From Anaerovibrio slackiae (GTDB lineage: Bacteria > Bacillota > Negativicutes > Selenomonadales > Selenomonadaceae), in assembly GCF_009695585.1 (NCBI RefSeq), contig NZ_VUNR01000001.1, forward strand, positions 62,001-126,000: DNA of 64,000 nucleotides, read 5' to 3'. The position numbers and the translations under genes were made by a program. Positions 43,546-57,413 of this stretch are shown one piece after another. Under the pieces are notes generated by a model. That model made no database searches and was not told the origin of the DNA. It saw only the letters and a list, made by a program, of their open reading frames with translations. The first letter of the stretch is position 1; each line of letters begins with the position of its first letter.

Positions 43546-45210
43546 ATGAAGTCTGATGTTGTAAAGAAGGGCGCAACGCGGTGTGCCCATCGTTCCTTGT
43601 TTAATGCTATGGGCTTTGGGCCGGAGGATTTGAAGAAGCCGTTAATCGGTATCTGCAATTCCTTCAACGAGGTTATTCCTGGTCATATTCACCTGCGGGA
43701 GATAACTGAGGCTGCCAAGCTGGGAGTTGCCGCTGCCGGTGGTACGCCGATGGAATTCCCGGCTATTGGCGTGTGTGACGGCATTGCCATGGGGCATACC
43801 GGCATGAAGTTTTCCCTTGCCAGCCGCGAGCTGATTGCTGATTCTATCGAGGCTGTGGCTACTGCTACCGGCTTTGACGGCCTGGTGCTGATTCCTAACT
43901 GCGACAAGGTTGTGCCTGGCATGCTGATGGCAGCTGCAAGGCTGAATATTCCTTGCGTAGTTGTCAGCGGCGGCCCGATGCTGCCTGGCCGTTACAATGG
44001 CCGTGACATCAGCGTAAGCCAGTCCTTTGAGGCTGCCGGTGAGTTTGCCGCAGGCAAGATTTCCGAGGCGGATATGACTGCCATCGAGTCCGCTGCCTGC
44101 CCTGGCTGCGGTTCCTGCGCAGGCCTATTTACTGCCAATACCATGAACTGCCTGACTGAGGCTCTTGGCATGGGGCTGCCTGGCAACGGCACCATTCCTG
44201 CCGCCTATACCGGTGCACGCCGCCAGCTGGCAAAGCGTGCCGGTCAGGTAATCATGAACCTGATTGAGAAGGATATTAAGCCACGGGATATTCTGACTGA
44301 AAAGGCATTTGAGAATGCTATCACTGTGGATATGGGTATTGGCGGCTCTACCAATACTGTACTGCATCTGACTGCTATTGCCCATGAGGCAGGTATTGAG
44401 CTGCCGGCAGCCAAGTTTGATGAAATCAGCCGCCGCACTCCTTATATTGCCAAGCTGAGCCCGGCAGGCACCCATCACATGATTGACCTGAACGAGGCAG
44501 GCGGCATCAATGCCGTCATGAAGGAGCTGTCCAAGAAGGGCGTAATTCATACTGATGCCATGACTGTTGTGGGCACAGTAGAGGAAAAGATTGCCAATGC
44601 CAGGACGCTCCGCCCTGATGTGATCAGGACTGTTGAGGATCCATATCGCAAGGAGGGCGGTCTCGCTATCCTGTCCGGCAATCTCTGTCCTGAAAACGCT
44701 GTAGTGAAGGCTTCCGCTGTGGCAGAGGATATGCTGGTTTACTCCGGCAAGGCCAAGTGCTTCAGCTCTGAGGAGTCTGCTGTGAATGCCATCATGGAGG
44801 GGCAGATTGTGGAGGGTGATGTAGTTGTTATCCGCTACGAAGGCCCTAAGGGCGGCCCTGGCATGCAGGAGATGCTGAATCCAACTGCCGTTATTTCCGG
44901 CCGTGGCCTGAAGGTAGGCCTGATTACTGATGGCCGTTTCTCCGGTGCCAGCCGCGGTGCCTGCATCGGCCATGTTTCCCCTGAGGCAATGGCTGGCGGC
45001 CCGATTGCCTTGATTGAGGACGGGGACATCATCGATATCGATATCCCGAACCGCAAGCTGGAGCTGCGTGTCAGCGATGAGGAGCTGGCCAAGCGCAAGG
45101 CTGCCTGGGTAAAGCCTGAGCCGAAGATCAAGACCGGCTACCTGTCCCGTTACGCCAAGCTGACCACTTCCGCTTCCAAGGGTGCGGTAGTTACTGCTGA
45201 CTGCGATTGA
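43546..45210 (+). CDS. ilvD: Dihydroxy-acid dehydratase
   Basis: 554 residues. Iron-sulfur enzyme of branched-chain amino-acid and pantothenate synthesis; it dehydrates dihydroxy-isovalerate to ketoisovalerate. Conserved motifs [19 protein letters not shown] (cluster Cys) and [10 protein letters not shown] are visible. AGGAGAG stands before the ATG. It is a single gene here, not in an ilv operon, and the next gene trmL starts 20 bases later. Confidence 0.96.
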   Translation: MKSDVVKKGATRCAHRSLFNAMGFGPEDLKKPLIGICNSFNEVIPGHIHLREITEAAKLGVAAAGGTPMEFPAIGVCDGIAMGHTGMKFSLASRELIADSIEAVATATGFDGLVLIPNCDKVVPGMLMAAARLNIPCVVVSGGPMLPGRYNGRDISVSQSFEAAGEFAAGKISEADMTAIESAACPGCGSCAGLFTANTMNCLTEALGMGLPGNGTIPAAYTGARRQLAKRAGQVIMNLIEKDIKPRDILTEKAFENAITVDMGIGGSTNTVLHLTAIAHEAGIELPAAKFDEISRRTPYIAKLSPAGTHHMIDLNEAGGINAVMKELSKKGVIHTDAMTVVGTVEEKIANARTLRPDVIRTVEDPYRKEGGLAILSGNLCPENAVVKASAVAEDMLVYSGKAKCFSSEESAVNAIMEGQIVEGDVVVIRYEGPKGGPGMQEMLNPTAVISGRGLKVGLITDGRFSGASRGACIGHVSPEAMAGGPIALIEDGDIIDIDIPNRKLELRVSDEELAKRKAAWVKPEPKIKTGYLSRYAKLTTSASKGAVVTADCD

Positions 45211-45230
45211 TGGGCTGCAGGTGACAGGAA

Positions 45231-45713
45231 ATGCACATCGTATTGATTGAGCCGGAAATTCCCGGCAATACCGGCAATATTGCCCGCCTGTGCGCTGCTA
45301 CGGGCATAGAGCTGCATCTGGTGAAGCCCCTGGGGTTTTCCATTGATGACAAGCATCTGAAGCGGGCCGGGCTGGATTATTGGCATCTGGTGAAGGTGCA
45401 TGTTCACGAAAATTTTGCCGAGGTAAAGGCCATGTATCCTGAGCACAAATTCCATTATTGCTCCACCAAGGCACCCCGGGCTCATTCCGAGGCGCAGTTT
45501 GGCAGGGATGATATGCTGGTATTTGGCAAGGAAACAGCCGGTATCCCTGAGGATATCCTGAAGGCAAACTGGGAGCACTGCATCCGTATTCCCATGATTG
45601 AGGGAGCCCGTTCCCTGAACCTGTCCAATGCGGCGGCGATTGTGGCCTATGAGGCGATGCGGCAGCTGGATTATGCCAATCTCTTGCAGGAAGGGCCAGG
45701 CACCAGAAGCTGA
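45231..45713 (+). CDS. trmL: tRNA (cytidine(34)-2'-O)-methyltransferase
   Basis: 160-residue SPOUT-class enzyme that methylates the wobble ribose of tRNA-Leu. Knot-motif residues are seen in LIEPEIPGNTGNIARLCAA at the N-terminus, FGKETAGIPEDI, and IPMIEGARSLNLSNAAAIV. It is preceded by GTGACAGGA and probably shares the ilvD transcript. Confidence 0.93.
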   Translation: MHIVLIEPEIPGNTGNIARLCAATGIELHLVKPLGFSIDDKHLKRAGLDYWHLVKVHVHENFAEVKAMYPEHKFHYCSTKAPRAHSEAQFGRDDMLVFGKETAGIPEDILKANWEHCIRIPMIEGARSLNLSNAAAIVAYEAMRQLDYANLLQEGPGTRS

Positions 45714-45816
45714 TGCTTGTTGTAGCTGCTTGTTGTAGCTGCTTGCTGGTGTGGCTGATTATTGTAATTGTCGATGAATTATGATAAATAATGCACATTT
45801 TTAGGAGGAAGTTGTT

Positions 45817-46746
45817 TTGAGTAAAGTATTTGTTACCGGTCATAAAAATCCTGATACTGATTCTATCTGCTCCGCACTGGGTTATGCTGCCCTGAAGCGG
45901 GGCCTGGGGGTGGATGCTGTGGCAATCCGTGCCGGTGAGGTGAACAAGGAGACTCAGTATGCCCTGGATTACTTCAAGGTGGAGGCACCGGAGCTGGTGC
46001 AGTCCGTAGAGGAAAAGCAGCCTATTATTTTGGTTGACCACAATGAGGAAGGACAGGCTGTAGACGGCCTGGCAGCTGCTGACCTGCAGGGCATTATCGA
46101 CCATCACCGCCTGGGGGGCATCAATACTGCCAACCCGATTTTCGTGCACATTGAGCCTGTTGGCTGCACCGCCACCATCGTTGCCAAGATGTTTGACCGC
46201 TGGCAGGTGGAGCTGACCAAGGAGATTGCAGGCCTGCTGCTGTCTGCTATCGTTTCCGATACTGTTCTCTTTAAGTCTCCTACCTGCACCCAGCAGGACA
46301 AGGATGCCGCTGAAAAGCTGGCAGGTATTGCCGGTGTTGATCTGAAGGAGTACGGCATGGCTATGCTGAAGGCAGGTGCCGACCTGGGTGACCTGACTCC
46401 TGCCCAGATTGCTAAAACTGACTCAAAGCCGTTCTCATTTGGCAGCTACAAGGCTATCGTCAGCCAGATTTCCGTAATGGACACCGCCGATATCCTGGCA
46501 AAGAAGGCAGAGCTGACTGCTGCCATGAATGAGCTGTGCAAGGCAGAGGGCTATGACCTGGCTCTGCTGATGGTTACCGATATCATGGAGGAGTCTACGG
46601 AGCTGGTATTTGTGGGCGAGCCGAAGCAGCTGATTGCTGACGCCTTTGGCAAGGATGCCTCTGGTGATTCTATATATCTGCCGGGGGTTATGTCCCGCAA
46701 GAAGCAGATTGTACCGCAGCTGACTGAGGCTGCTGCAAAGCTGTAA
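45817..46746 (+). CDS. ppaC: Manganese-dependent inorganic pyrophosphatase (family II)
   Basis: 309-residue DHH-family enzyme that hydrolyses pyrophosphate. Metal-binding motifs GHKNPDTDSICSA, DHNE and DHHR are all present, without the CBS insertion of some relatives. The start is TTG 45817, with AGGAGG eight bases upstream and no ATG nearby. A clear terminator follows. Confidence 0.95.
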   Translation: MSKVFVTGHKNPDTDSICSALGYAALKRGLGVDAVAIRAGEVNKETQYALDYFKVEAPELVQSVEEKQPIILVDHNEEGQAVDGLAAADLQGIIDHHRLGGINTANPIFVHIEPVGCTATIVAKMFDRWQVELTKEIAGLLLSAIVSDTVLFKSPTCTQQDKDAAEKLAGIAGVDLKEYGMAMLKAGADLGDLTPAQIAKTDSKPFSFGSYKAIVSQISVMDTADILAKKAELTAAMNELCKAEGYDLALLMVTDIMEESTELVFVGEPKQLIADAFGKDASGDSIYLPGVMSRKKQIVPQLTEAAAKL

Positions 46747-46833
46747 TAGGTCTGTAATAAGTCAGAGCTTGGATGTTAAAGCTTAGATGTTAGAGCTTAA
46801 AGTTTAGAGATGTAAGAGTTTAGTTGTGATAAT

Positions 46834-46873
46834 GGGCTGGCAGAGGTTGCTTATGGCTAATGCCAGCCCTTTT
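46834..46873 (+). terminator. Terminator after ppaC
   Basis: GGGCTGGCA pairs perfectly with TGCCAGCCC, then TTTT. Confidence 0.85.
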
Positions 46874-46961
46874 GCGTTAATTATGCCACAGGGCAATCAT
46901 AAGCTGAACGGTTTGTATTGAGGTGGTCAGGGAGTGACCGAGAGCGGGAGGATGAAGCGGC

Positions 46962-51558
<4,597 letters not shown>

Positions 51559-51605
51559 GGTGCTGATGAAATCATGAAGGCGCAGATAGCTGGTTAACTA
51601 AAAAG

Positions 51606-51652
51606 AAAAGCCTCAGTATTGCCAAATGCTGATAAATTGGCAATACTGAGGC
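51606..51652 (-). terminator. Terminator of the DinJ/YafQ operon (two-way)
   Basis: A perfect 16-bp stem: GCCTCAGTATTGCCAA pairs with TTGGCAATACTGAGGC (51610-51652). On the minus strand it is followed by CTTTTCTTTTT, so it mainly ends the toxin gene; it may also stop ligA transcripts. Confidence 0.85.
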
Positions 51653-51661
51653 AGCTGTGCT

Positions 51662-51940
51662 TTATTTGAATAACTCGCTGTGGGAGCCAAGGCGGGCGAG
51701 GAACAGCGTATCGCCTTCAATGCGGTAGATGAGCAGCCAGTCCGGCTGTATGTGACATTCACGGAAATCCTTGTAGTTGCTGCTTAATTTATGGTCGTGG
51801 TATTGCAGGGGGAGCTTTTGGCGGTTGAGGAGAAGAATCAATACTTTTTCCAGCAGCTCAAGCTTTTTACCTTGACGGATGGCACGTTCAAAATCTTTTT
51901 TGTATTGGCTGGATTCCTTGACATACAGCATTATAATCAC
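51662..51940 (-). CDS. yafQ: Type II toxin, YafQ-family mRNA interferase
   Basis: 92 residues with the RelE/YafQ fold and family motifs HDHKLSSNYKDFRECH, DWLLIYRI and LARLGSHSELF; the C-terminal His is the catalytic region. It cuts mRNA at the ribosome when freed from its antitoxin. The GTG start at 51940 overlaps the antitoxin stop, the usual coupling; an ATG at 51931 is an alternative. Confidence 0.92.
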   Translation of the reverse strand: MIIMLYVKESSQYKKDFERAIRQGKKLELLEKVLILLLNRQKLPLQYHDHKLSSNYKDFRECHIQPDWLLIYRIEGDTLFLARLGSHSELFK

Positions 51941-52215
51941 CGCTGAAAACGTTTGGCAAGATATTCGGCTCCCGGTTCTGCAACCATTTTTGCATCATAA
52001 AATTCTTCCATAGCTGCTTTGGTGGCATAGTTGGGAGTTTCTTCGGGCAGACTGATTTCAAATGGTATTTTGCGGTGGTTTACTACCGATTGGGCGAAAA
52101 TTGTAAATGCCGAGGTCATTGTTAAACCAAGCTTTTTAAAAATTTCCTCGCTTTGTTCCTTCAGGTTAGTGTCCATGCGGAATTGCACCATGCTGGTAGC
52201 TGCTTTGACTGGCAT
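51937..52215 (-). CDS. dinJ: Antitoxin of the RelB/DinJ family
   Basis: 92 residues. An N-terminal ribbon-helix-helix (MVQFRMDTNLKEQSEEIFKKLG) binds DNA, and the C-terminal tail binds the toxin. AGGAGG stands before the ATG. A 26-bp palindrome that contains the -10 box lies immediately upstream, suggesting autoregulation by the toxin-antitoxin complex. Confidence 0.92.
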   Translation of the reverse strand: MPVKAATSMVQFRMDTNLKEQSEEIFKKLGLTMTSAFTIFAQSVVNHRKIPFEISLPEETPNYATKAAMEEFYDAKMVAEPGAEYLAKRFQR

Positions 52216-52237
52216 AATAATTTACCTCCTAAAAATA

Positions 52238-52263
52238 TGTTTGTAAATATTATATTGCAAACA
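52238..52263. promoter_or_regulatory. Operator/promoter of the DinJ-YafQ pair
   Basis: A 26-bp near-perfect palindrome with TGTTTG and CAAACA ends. It includes the minus-strand -10 box TATAAT (52249-52254). Confidence 0.7.
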
Positions 52264-52329
52264 AAGTTAGATGTCAATCAAATGTAATACAATTATTATG
52301 GTTATATATCAGGAGAAAAGGGAGAGCTT

Positions 52330-52863
52330 ATGGCGAAGCTGACATACGACATACCCAAGGATTATACGGTTATCGATTTGGAAACAACCGGGACAAGTCC
52401 CGCAAAAAGTGAAATCATTGAGATTGCCTGCCTGAAATATCGGAACGGGGAGCAGGTGGAGGCTATTCAGCAGCTGGTGCGGCCCCGGAGAAGGATTTCG
52501 TATTTTATTCAGAATTTTACTGGCATCACCAATGAAATGGTGGCAGATGCCCCGATGATTGAGGAAGTCCTGCCTGCAATCAGTGTCTTTTTGCAGGGGG
52601 AGACCATCGTGGGGCACAATGTGAATTTTGATATGAATTTTCTCAAGGCGCAGGGAGTGAGCTTTGAAGGATGGTATCTTGATACCTTATATTTGTCTAG
52701 AAAACTTCTGAAAAATGTATCCTGTCACAAGCTGGAATATCTCTGTGATTATTTCGGCATTGTTGATACCCACCACCGGGCGGCCTCTGACTGCCTGATG
52801 ACCAATGAGCTGATGTACAGGCTTGCCAGCCTGCCGGAGTATCAGAAGCTATCTGCCATGTGA
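52330..52863 (+). CDS. DnaQ-like 3'-5' exonuclease (DEDDh)
   Basis: 177 residues. The exonuclease motifs are VIDLETTG, GHNVNFDMNFL and HHRAASD, matching the epsilon-type proofreading family. As a stand-alone domain it may act in proofreading or DNA/RNA trimming; it is not necessarily the replicative epsilon subunit. AAAGGGAGAG precedes the ATG. A cobalamin-riboswitch promoter starts 70 bases after its end. Confidence 0.9.
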   Translation: MAKLTYDIPKDYTVIDLETTGTSPAKSEIIEIACLKYRNGEQVEAIQQLVRPRRRISYFIQNFTGITNEMVADAPMIEEVLPAISVFLQGETIVGHNVNFDMNFLKAQGVSFEGWYLDTLYLSRKLLKNVSCHKLEYLCDYFGIVDTHHRAASDCLMTNELMYRLASLPEYQKLSAM

Positions 52864-52930
52864 GGGAATTGCCCTTGGCTGATGATAGCTAGAAAGAAAG
52901 TTTTTTGTATTCTGAGTGAGAAAATATGTC

Positions 52931-52959
52931 TTGACAGAATTTGTTTTTTGATGTAGCAT
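52931..52959 (+). promoter_or_regulatory. Promoter of the cobalamin-uptake operon
   Basis: TTGACA (52931-52936), 17-base spacer, TAGCAT (52954-52959), about 25 bases before the riboswitch. Confidence 0.65.
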
Positions 52960-52984
52960 GAAAAAAGGTTATACAAATTGAATA

Positions 52985-53185
52985 TGGGTGTGTCAGGTAC
53001 CTTGGCATGGCGTTTTGCTGTGCCGGGTTTAAAAGGGAATACCGGTGCAAAGCCGGAGCGGTCCCGCCACTGTAAGGGGAGTGCTGTGCATAAGTTATGT
53101 CACTGGAGCGATGACTCTGGGAAGGCGCACAGGCATGATGAACCTGAGCCAGGAGAACTGCCTGTCATGAATCACCGTTAAGGCA
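52985..53185 (+). promoter_or_regulatory. Cobalamin riboswitch 1
   Basis: The conserved core is plain: AATACCGGTGCAAAGCCGGA, then GGTCCCGCCACTGTAA (the B12-box region), and later GACTCTGGGAAGGC and GAGCCAGGAGAACTGCC. In this class, adenosyl- or methylcobalamin binding lowers expression. It lies before a BtuB-like receptor, with a terminator hairpin in between. Confidence 0.95.
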
Positions 53186-53239
53186 GGCAACGATGCTTTG
53201 CCGCACCCACGAGCGATGGGGAGGAGATTGACGATAATA

Positions 53240-53276
53240 GGGGAGTCTTTCTTTTTATGGAGGGACTCCTTTTTTG
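53240..53276 (+). terminator. Riboswitch-linked terminator
   Basis: GGGGAGTC pairs with GGACTCC around an A/T-rich loop, then TTTTTT. It would stop transcription in high cobalamin. Confidence 0.8.
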
Positions 53277-53401
53277 TGTGTCTTTGTGCAGATTTAATGC
53301 TTTGCATTTTGTTGCATTATTTCACGCGGAGGTATTTGCTGGTCAAGGCTTTTCGAGCTTGTGGCCGGCTTATTTTTTTATCAGGCAAGGGGAGAGATTA
53401 T

Positions 53402-55348
53402 ATGAAGAAAATGAGAAAATGGGAAAAGAAACTGACTATGCAGGTAATGGCTGCTTTGTTGGCAGGTGCAGCTATGGGCACTACGGCATTTGCGGCAGAG
53501 GCTGAAAACAGCAATGCTGCTGACACGGCGGTGGATGTCTATGAACTGGAGGATACTGTAGTTACGGCAGAGCGCATGCCGACTAAGAAGCTGGAAACAC
53601 CTGCCAATACTGCGGTCATTACGGCAAAGGAGATTGAGGATAATCATTATCAGAGCGTGGATGAGGCAATCGGCCATGTTAATGGTGTATCCATTGTGCG
53701 CATGGCAGGTGGTTTGCGCAGTTATGTGCGAATTAATGGCGATGAGAGGGTAGTTTTGCTGGTGGATGGCCAGAAGTTGAATGATGCTCAAGGGGGCTTT
53801 GGTAGAGCAAGTGTTGACCTTAATATGATACCGTCTATGGACAATATTCAGCGCATTGAAGTTGTCAAGGGCGGTGGCAGTGCCCTGTATGGCAGTGATG
53901 CAGTTGGCGGTGTTATCAATATCATTACCAAAAATGCAGTAAAAAATGAAACCAAGGTGGACATTAATATCGGCTCCTGGGGAAGCCATAACTATGCAAT
54001 CAGCACTCAGGGCAAGGAGAATGATTTCAGCTGGTTTATAACTGGCGGTTTGCAGAAGCGCGGTCATTTTGACTATAAGTTTGATGGCAATAGTCCTACT
54101 ATGGCAAATAGCGATTATAATAATAACAGCTTTTCCATGAAGCTGAAAAATCGTTTGTCAGATAGTGACTCGCTGGCATTGTCTTATGCTCATCGTTCTG
54201 TTGATGATGGGCAATATGAGTGTTATGGTTCTTTTTCCCAGCCTAATTATTATGGGTTGCGATTAAGAGAGAATTTTAACAACTATAATTTGACTTGGAA
54301 TTTTAACGAAGATACTGATGTGCCAGGGTATGTGCGGTTTTTTTATAACTACAAATGGATAGACCAGAGTGGTTCTTTTAGTAATCGTACCATGGGATTG
54401 GATGCACAATATGGCTGGCTTTTGAATGATTATAATACGCTGATTACCGGTGTAGAATGGCATCAGAGCAATTCGGAAAATGCAACAAATGGATATTATG
54501 GCAAAAAGCTTAACAATAAGAGCGTTTTCCTGCAGGATACCTGGAAATTTGCAGATAAGTGGACATTAGTGCCGGGAATACGCATGGATAATCATAGTAT
54601 GTTTGGTACTCATTGGTCCCCAAAGATTGCTATAAACTATTTAGCGGATGCTGACACCCAGGTATATGCTTCCTGGGGACGTGTTTTCAAGGCTCCTACT
54701 GCCGATGATTTGTATTACAATAGTTATGGATATGTTGGTAACCCGAATCTGAAACCAGAGACAGGTTATACTGCCACTGTGGGCATGAATCATAACTTTG
54801 ATGAAAAGACAAGCATGGGAATCTCTTTCTTTTATAGCAGGCTTAAAGATGCTATCCAGTGGATGAATTTACCTAGTGGTACTATTTGGGAGGCAACAAA
54901 TGTTGATGAGGAAAAACACCGTGGCATGGAGCTGTCCTTCAAGCAGGAGCTTAGCCCGATGTGGAGCTATGACTTAGGCTATTCCTACATCAAGCGTGAG
55001 AAAACATTTAGAGGCTCGCCTATGGCTGTAGATTCTGGCAATCTTCAGCCGAATGGCTATCGCATCGGTGTTCATTATCACAGCGGTGCCTGGAAGGCAA
55101 ATCTGCTGGGTACTATCGGCAGTGGCCTGGATGCTCAGTATTATAATAACAACAGTAGCTATAACATCTGGGATTTCAACCTCAGCTATGATATTAAGAA
55201 GAACATTACTACCTACTTCAAGGTAAACAATCTTACAAATCAGGAGCATTTTGAGCAGAAAGGCTCATTAGCTAGTGCATGGGGACCGGCAAGTTATTAC
55301 CCATGTGCAGGCCGCTTCTATCAGGTAGGCCTTACCTGCACTTTCTAA
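53402..55348 (+). CDS. TonB-dependent outer-membrane receptor, BtuB-like
   Basis: 648 residues. An N-terminal signal peptide ends near AFAAEA; a TonB-box-like EDTVVTAER follows. The plug domain (about 55-165) has EVVKGGGSALYGSDAVGGVINI. A long beta-barrel ends with aromatic Phe, as in outer-membrane barrels. Placement after the cobalamin riboswitch makes vitamin B12 or another cobamide the most likely ligand. AGGGGAG precedes ATG 53402; longer in-frame starts lie inside the leader. It heads a six-gene operon. Confidence 0.92.
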   Translation: MKKMRKWEKKLTMQVMAALLAGAAMGTTAFAAEAENSNAADTAVDVYELEDTVVTAERMPTKKLETPANTAVITAKEIEDNHYQSVDEAIGHVNGVSIVRMAGGLRSYVRINGDERVVLLVDGQKLNDAQGGFGRASVDLNMIPSMDNIQRIEVVKGGGSALYGSDAVGGVINIITKNAVKNETKVDINIGSWGSHNYAISTQGKENDFSWFITGGLQKRGHFDYKFDGNSPTMANSDYNNNSFSMKLKNRLSDSDSLALSYAHRSVDDGQYECYGSFSQPNYYGLRLRENFNNYNLTWNFNEDTDVPGYVRFFYNYKWIDQSGSFSNRTMGLDAQYGWLLNDYNTLITGVEWHQSNSENATNGYYGKKLNNKSVFLQDTWKFADKWTLVPGIRMDNHSMFGTHWSPKIAINYLADADTQVYASWGRVFKAPTADDLYYNSYGYVGNPNLKPETGYTATVGMNHNFDEKTSMGISFFYSRLKDAIQWMNLPSGTIWEATNVDEEKHRGMELSFKQELSPMWSYDLGYSYIKREKTFRGSPMAVDSGNLQPNGYRIGVHYHSGAWKANLLGTIGSGLDAQYYNNNSSYNIWDFNLSYDIKKNITTYFKVNNLTNQEHFEQKGSLASAWGPASYYPCAGRFYQVGLTCTF

Positions 55349-55373
55349 TAATCGATTGTAAAGGAGGCAGTTT

Positions 55374-56339
55374 ATGCTGGAATTAGTCAACCTCTCCAAT
55401 GATATTACAGATACAGAAGGTCTGCTGGGAGGCAATTCGGCACAGCTTGCCTCTTTTTTGCAAAGGCATCATCTTGACGGCATAGAGTTTATGTGCTGTG
55501 CCCCCTGGGATAAAAGCTTTCATCAGCCGGATATCATCAAGGGCTTTCATCTTTGGTTCTGGCCCAGCTGGCTGGATTTCTGGCTGGAAAATGAACAGGC
55601 ACTGCTGCGGGAATTTGGTTCCTGGGAGAAGGTTGAAAGCTGCTTTGGTGCTTCCCGTGAGGCATGGCTGGACAGGTGGGCAGCCAATTTTCAGCAGGCA
55701 GCAGACTGCGGTGCAGAATATGCCGTTTTTCATGTGGCGCAGGCAAGAAGCAGCGAAATCCGCTGCCGCAGCTTTGCCTACAGTTCAGCACAGGTCATAG
55801 AAGCTGTGCTGGATATAATCAATCAGCTTACAGCCCGGCTGCCATCGGAGATGGCCCTCCTATATGAAAATCTCTGGTGGCCCGGGTTGGATTTAACTTT
55901 GCCAGCCTTAGTGCATGAGCTGCTGGCTGGTACAAAGCACAAGTGCGGCATCATGCTGGATACAGGGCATTTGATGAATACAAACACGAGGCTGTGCTGT
56001 GAGTCGCAGGCGGCAGACTATATTTTGCGGATAGTGGACAGCCTTGGTTCAGCTGCTGGCAGTATCCAGGGGGTTCATCTGCATACCTCTTTTTCCGGGG
56101 AATATGTGGAAAAGGAGAGGCAGCGGCATAACCAGCCTGAGTATAATCTGTCTGCCGGGGAAATGATGGATTATGTATTGAAGGTTGACCGGCATCAGCC
56201 TTTCAGGACGGCTGCCGCCAGGCGGATTGTGGATGCAGTGCAGCCACGGTATCTGGTGCATGAGTTTGTGCCTGAAAATTATGAGGACTGGGAAAACAAG
56301 CTGGTACAGCAGCAAAAGGTATTGTACAGGAGATTATAG
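55374..56339 (+). CDS. TIM-barrel protein, AP-endonuclease-2/sugar isomerase superfamily; possible CbiR-like cobamide-remodelling enzyme
   Basis: 321 residues. The sequence fits an Xyl-isomerase/AP-endonuc-2 TIM barrel: candidate metal ligands lie in VFHVAQA, LLYENLWWPG, IMLDTGHLMN and GVHLHTS. Its neighbours are unusual for a sugar isomerase: it is inside a riboswitch-controlled B12-uptake operon between a receptor and exbB. CbiR, a cobamide-remodelling hydrolase known from Akkermansia, belongs to this superfamily, so a related role is proposed. AGGAGG precedes the ATG. The enzyme's activity is inferred from context. Confidence 0.7.
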   Translation: MLELVNLSNDITDTEGLLGGNSAQLASFLQRHHLDGIEFMCCAPWDKSFHQPDIIKGFHLWFWPSWLDFWLENEQALLREFGSWEKVESCFGASREAWLDRWAANFQQAADCGAEYAVFHVAQARSSEIRCRSFAYSSAQVIEAVLDIINQLTARLPSEMALLYENLWWPGLDLTLPALVHELLAGTKHKCGIMLDTGHLMNTNTRLCCESQAADYILRIVDSLGSAAGSIQGVHLHTSFSGEYVEKERQRHNQPEYNLSAGEMMDYVLKVDRHQPFRTAAARRIVDAVQPRYLVHEFVPENYEDWENKLVQQQKVLYRRL

Positions 56340-56342
56340 TTT

Positions 56343-57005
56343 ATGGATTTGATTGTTAATGGCGTAGAGTTTTTTCACAAGGGCGGCTCCATTATGTATG
56401 TATTGCTGCTATGTTCATTTCTGGTGGTAAGCATAGCTATCGAAAGATGGCGGTATTTTGCCCGTCGTGACAGTGGGCGCGGCTTTACCAGGCAGTTTGC
56501 GGAGGCAATGTCAGCCGGGGATTTTGGCAAGGCAATTGGTATTGCTAAAGATGGCAGTGGTGATCTGGCAGGTTTATTGACAGGGGCGTTTAAGATACTT
56601 GCCGAGGGGGCAGAGCATGGGCAGCTGACAGGCTATATGGAGGTGCAGTCAGGCGTGGCATTGTCCAGATTGCGCCAAAGATTGTATTATCTCAGCGTTA
56701 TCGTGACCATGGCACCCCTCTTGGGACTCCTGGGAACTATCAGCGGCATGATTTCCGCATTTAGTGTATTCAATGTGGAATCAGGACAGGCAACTGCTAT
56801 TACAGGCGGTGTCGGCGAGGCCTTGATTGCCACGGCAATGGGGCTGTGCGTGGCGATTATCGCCCTGGCAGTGCATTCTTATTTTACCCAGCGGCTGGAG
56901 AATATAATTACGGATATGGAGCAGTGCTTCTCCCTGGTGGAAGCCAGCAGGAAGGCTCTGTCAGGGAAACCAGGTGAGCTGTATAAAGCAGGTGAGGCAG
57001 TATGA
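56343..57005 (+). CDS. exbB: ExbB/TolQ-family proton channel subunit
   Basis: 220 residues with three membrane segments and the family motif APLLGLLGTISGMISAFSV. ExbB and ExbD use the proton gradient to energise TonB. The start is ATG 56343, three bases after the TIM-barrel stop; its AGGAG lies about 12 bases upstream. The stop overlaps exbD, so the genes are coupled. Confidence 0.92.
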   Translation: MDLIVNGVEFFHKGGSIMYVLLLCSFLVVSIAIERWRYFARRDSGRGFTRQFAEAMSAGDFGKAIGIAKDGSGDLAGLLTGAFKILAEGAEHGQLTGYMEVQSGVALSRLRQRLYYLSVIVTMAPLLGLLGTISGMISAFSVFNVESGQATAITGGVGEALIATAMGLCVAIIALAVHSYFTQRLENIITDMEQCFSLVEASRKALSGKPGELYKAGEAV

Positions 57006-57412
57006 GGCTGAGGGACAGGCGGGCTGCCTGCAAGCCGGAAGTAAATATTATCCCTATGATAGATATCATGTTTTTCCTGCTGGTATTTTTTATGATGAGT
57101 ACCTTGTACATGGTGAATATCAAGACCGTGGATGTGAATCTGCCACAGGCGCAGCATGCGGAAACGCAGATGAAGGTGACTTATCTTGTGACCATGAAGG
57201 CGGATGGTTCCCTGTGGCTGGAGGACCAGCCTATTGCAGAGGGGGAGCTTCTTCGCCGGGCGGCGGCAGAGCAGCGGCGCAATCCGCGTTTTGCAGTGGT
57301 GGTGCGTGCAGACCAGGGCATGGATTATGGCATGGTTATCGGCTTTTTGGACAAGATGAAAGGGGCTGGCGTTACACGCTTTGCTTTGGCGGCGGAGAGC
57401 GGGAGGTCCTGA
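57002..57412 (+). CDS. exbD: ExbD/TolR-family biopolymer transport protein
   Basis: 136 residues: one N-terminal membrane helix containing the Asp of IPMIDIMFFLLVFFM, and a periplasmic domain. It partners ExbB. It overlaps exbB by four bases, and tonB starts two bases after its stop. Confidence 0.92.
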   Translation: MRLRDRRAACKPEVNIIPMIDIMFFLLVFFMMSTLYMVNIKTVDVNLPQAQHAETQMKVTYLVTMKADGSLWLEDQPIAEGELLRRAAAEQRRNPRFAVVVRADQGMDYGMVIGFLDKMKGAGVTRFALAAESGRS

Positions 57413-57413
57413 C

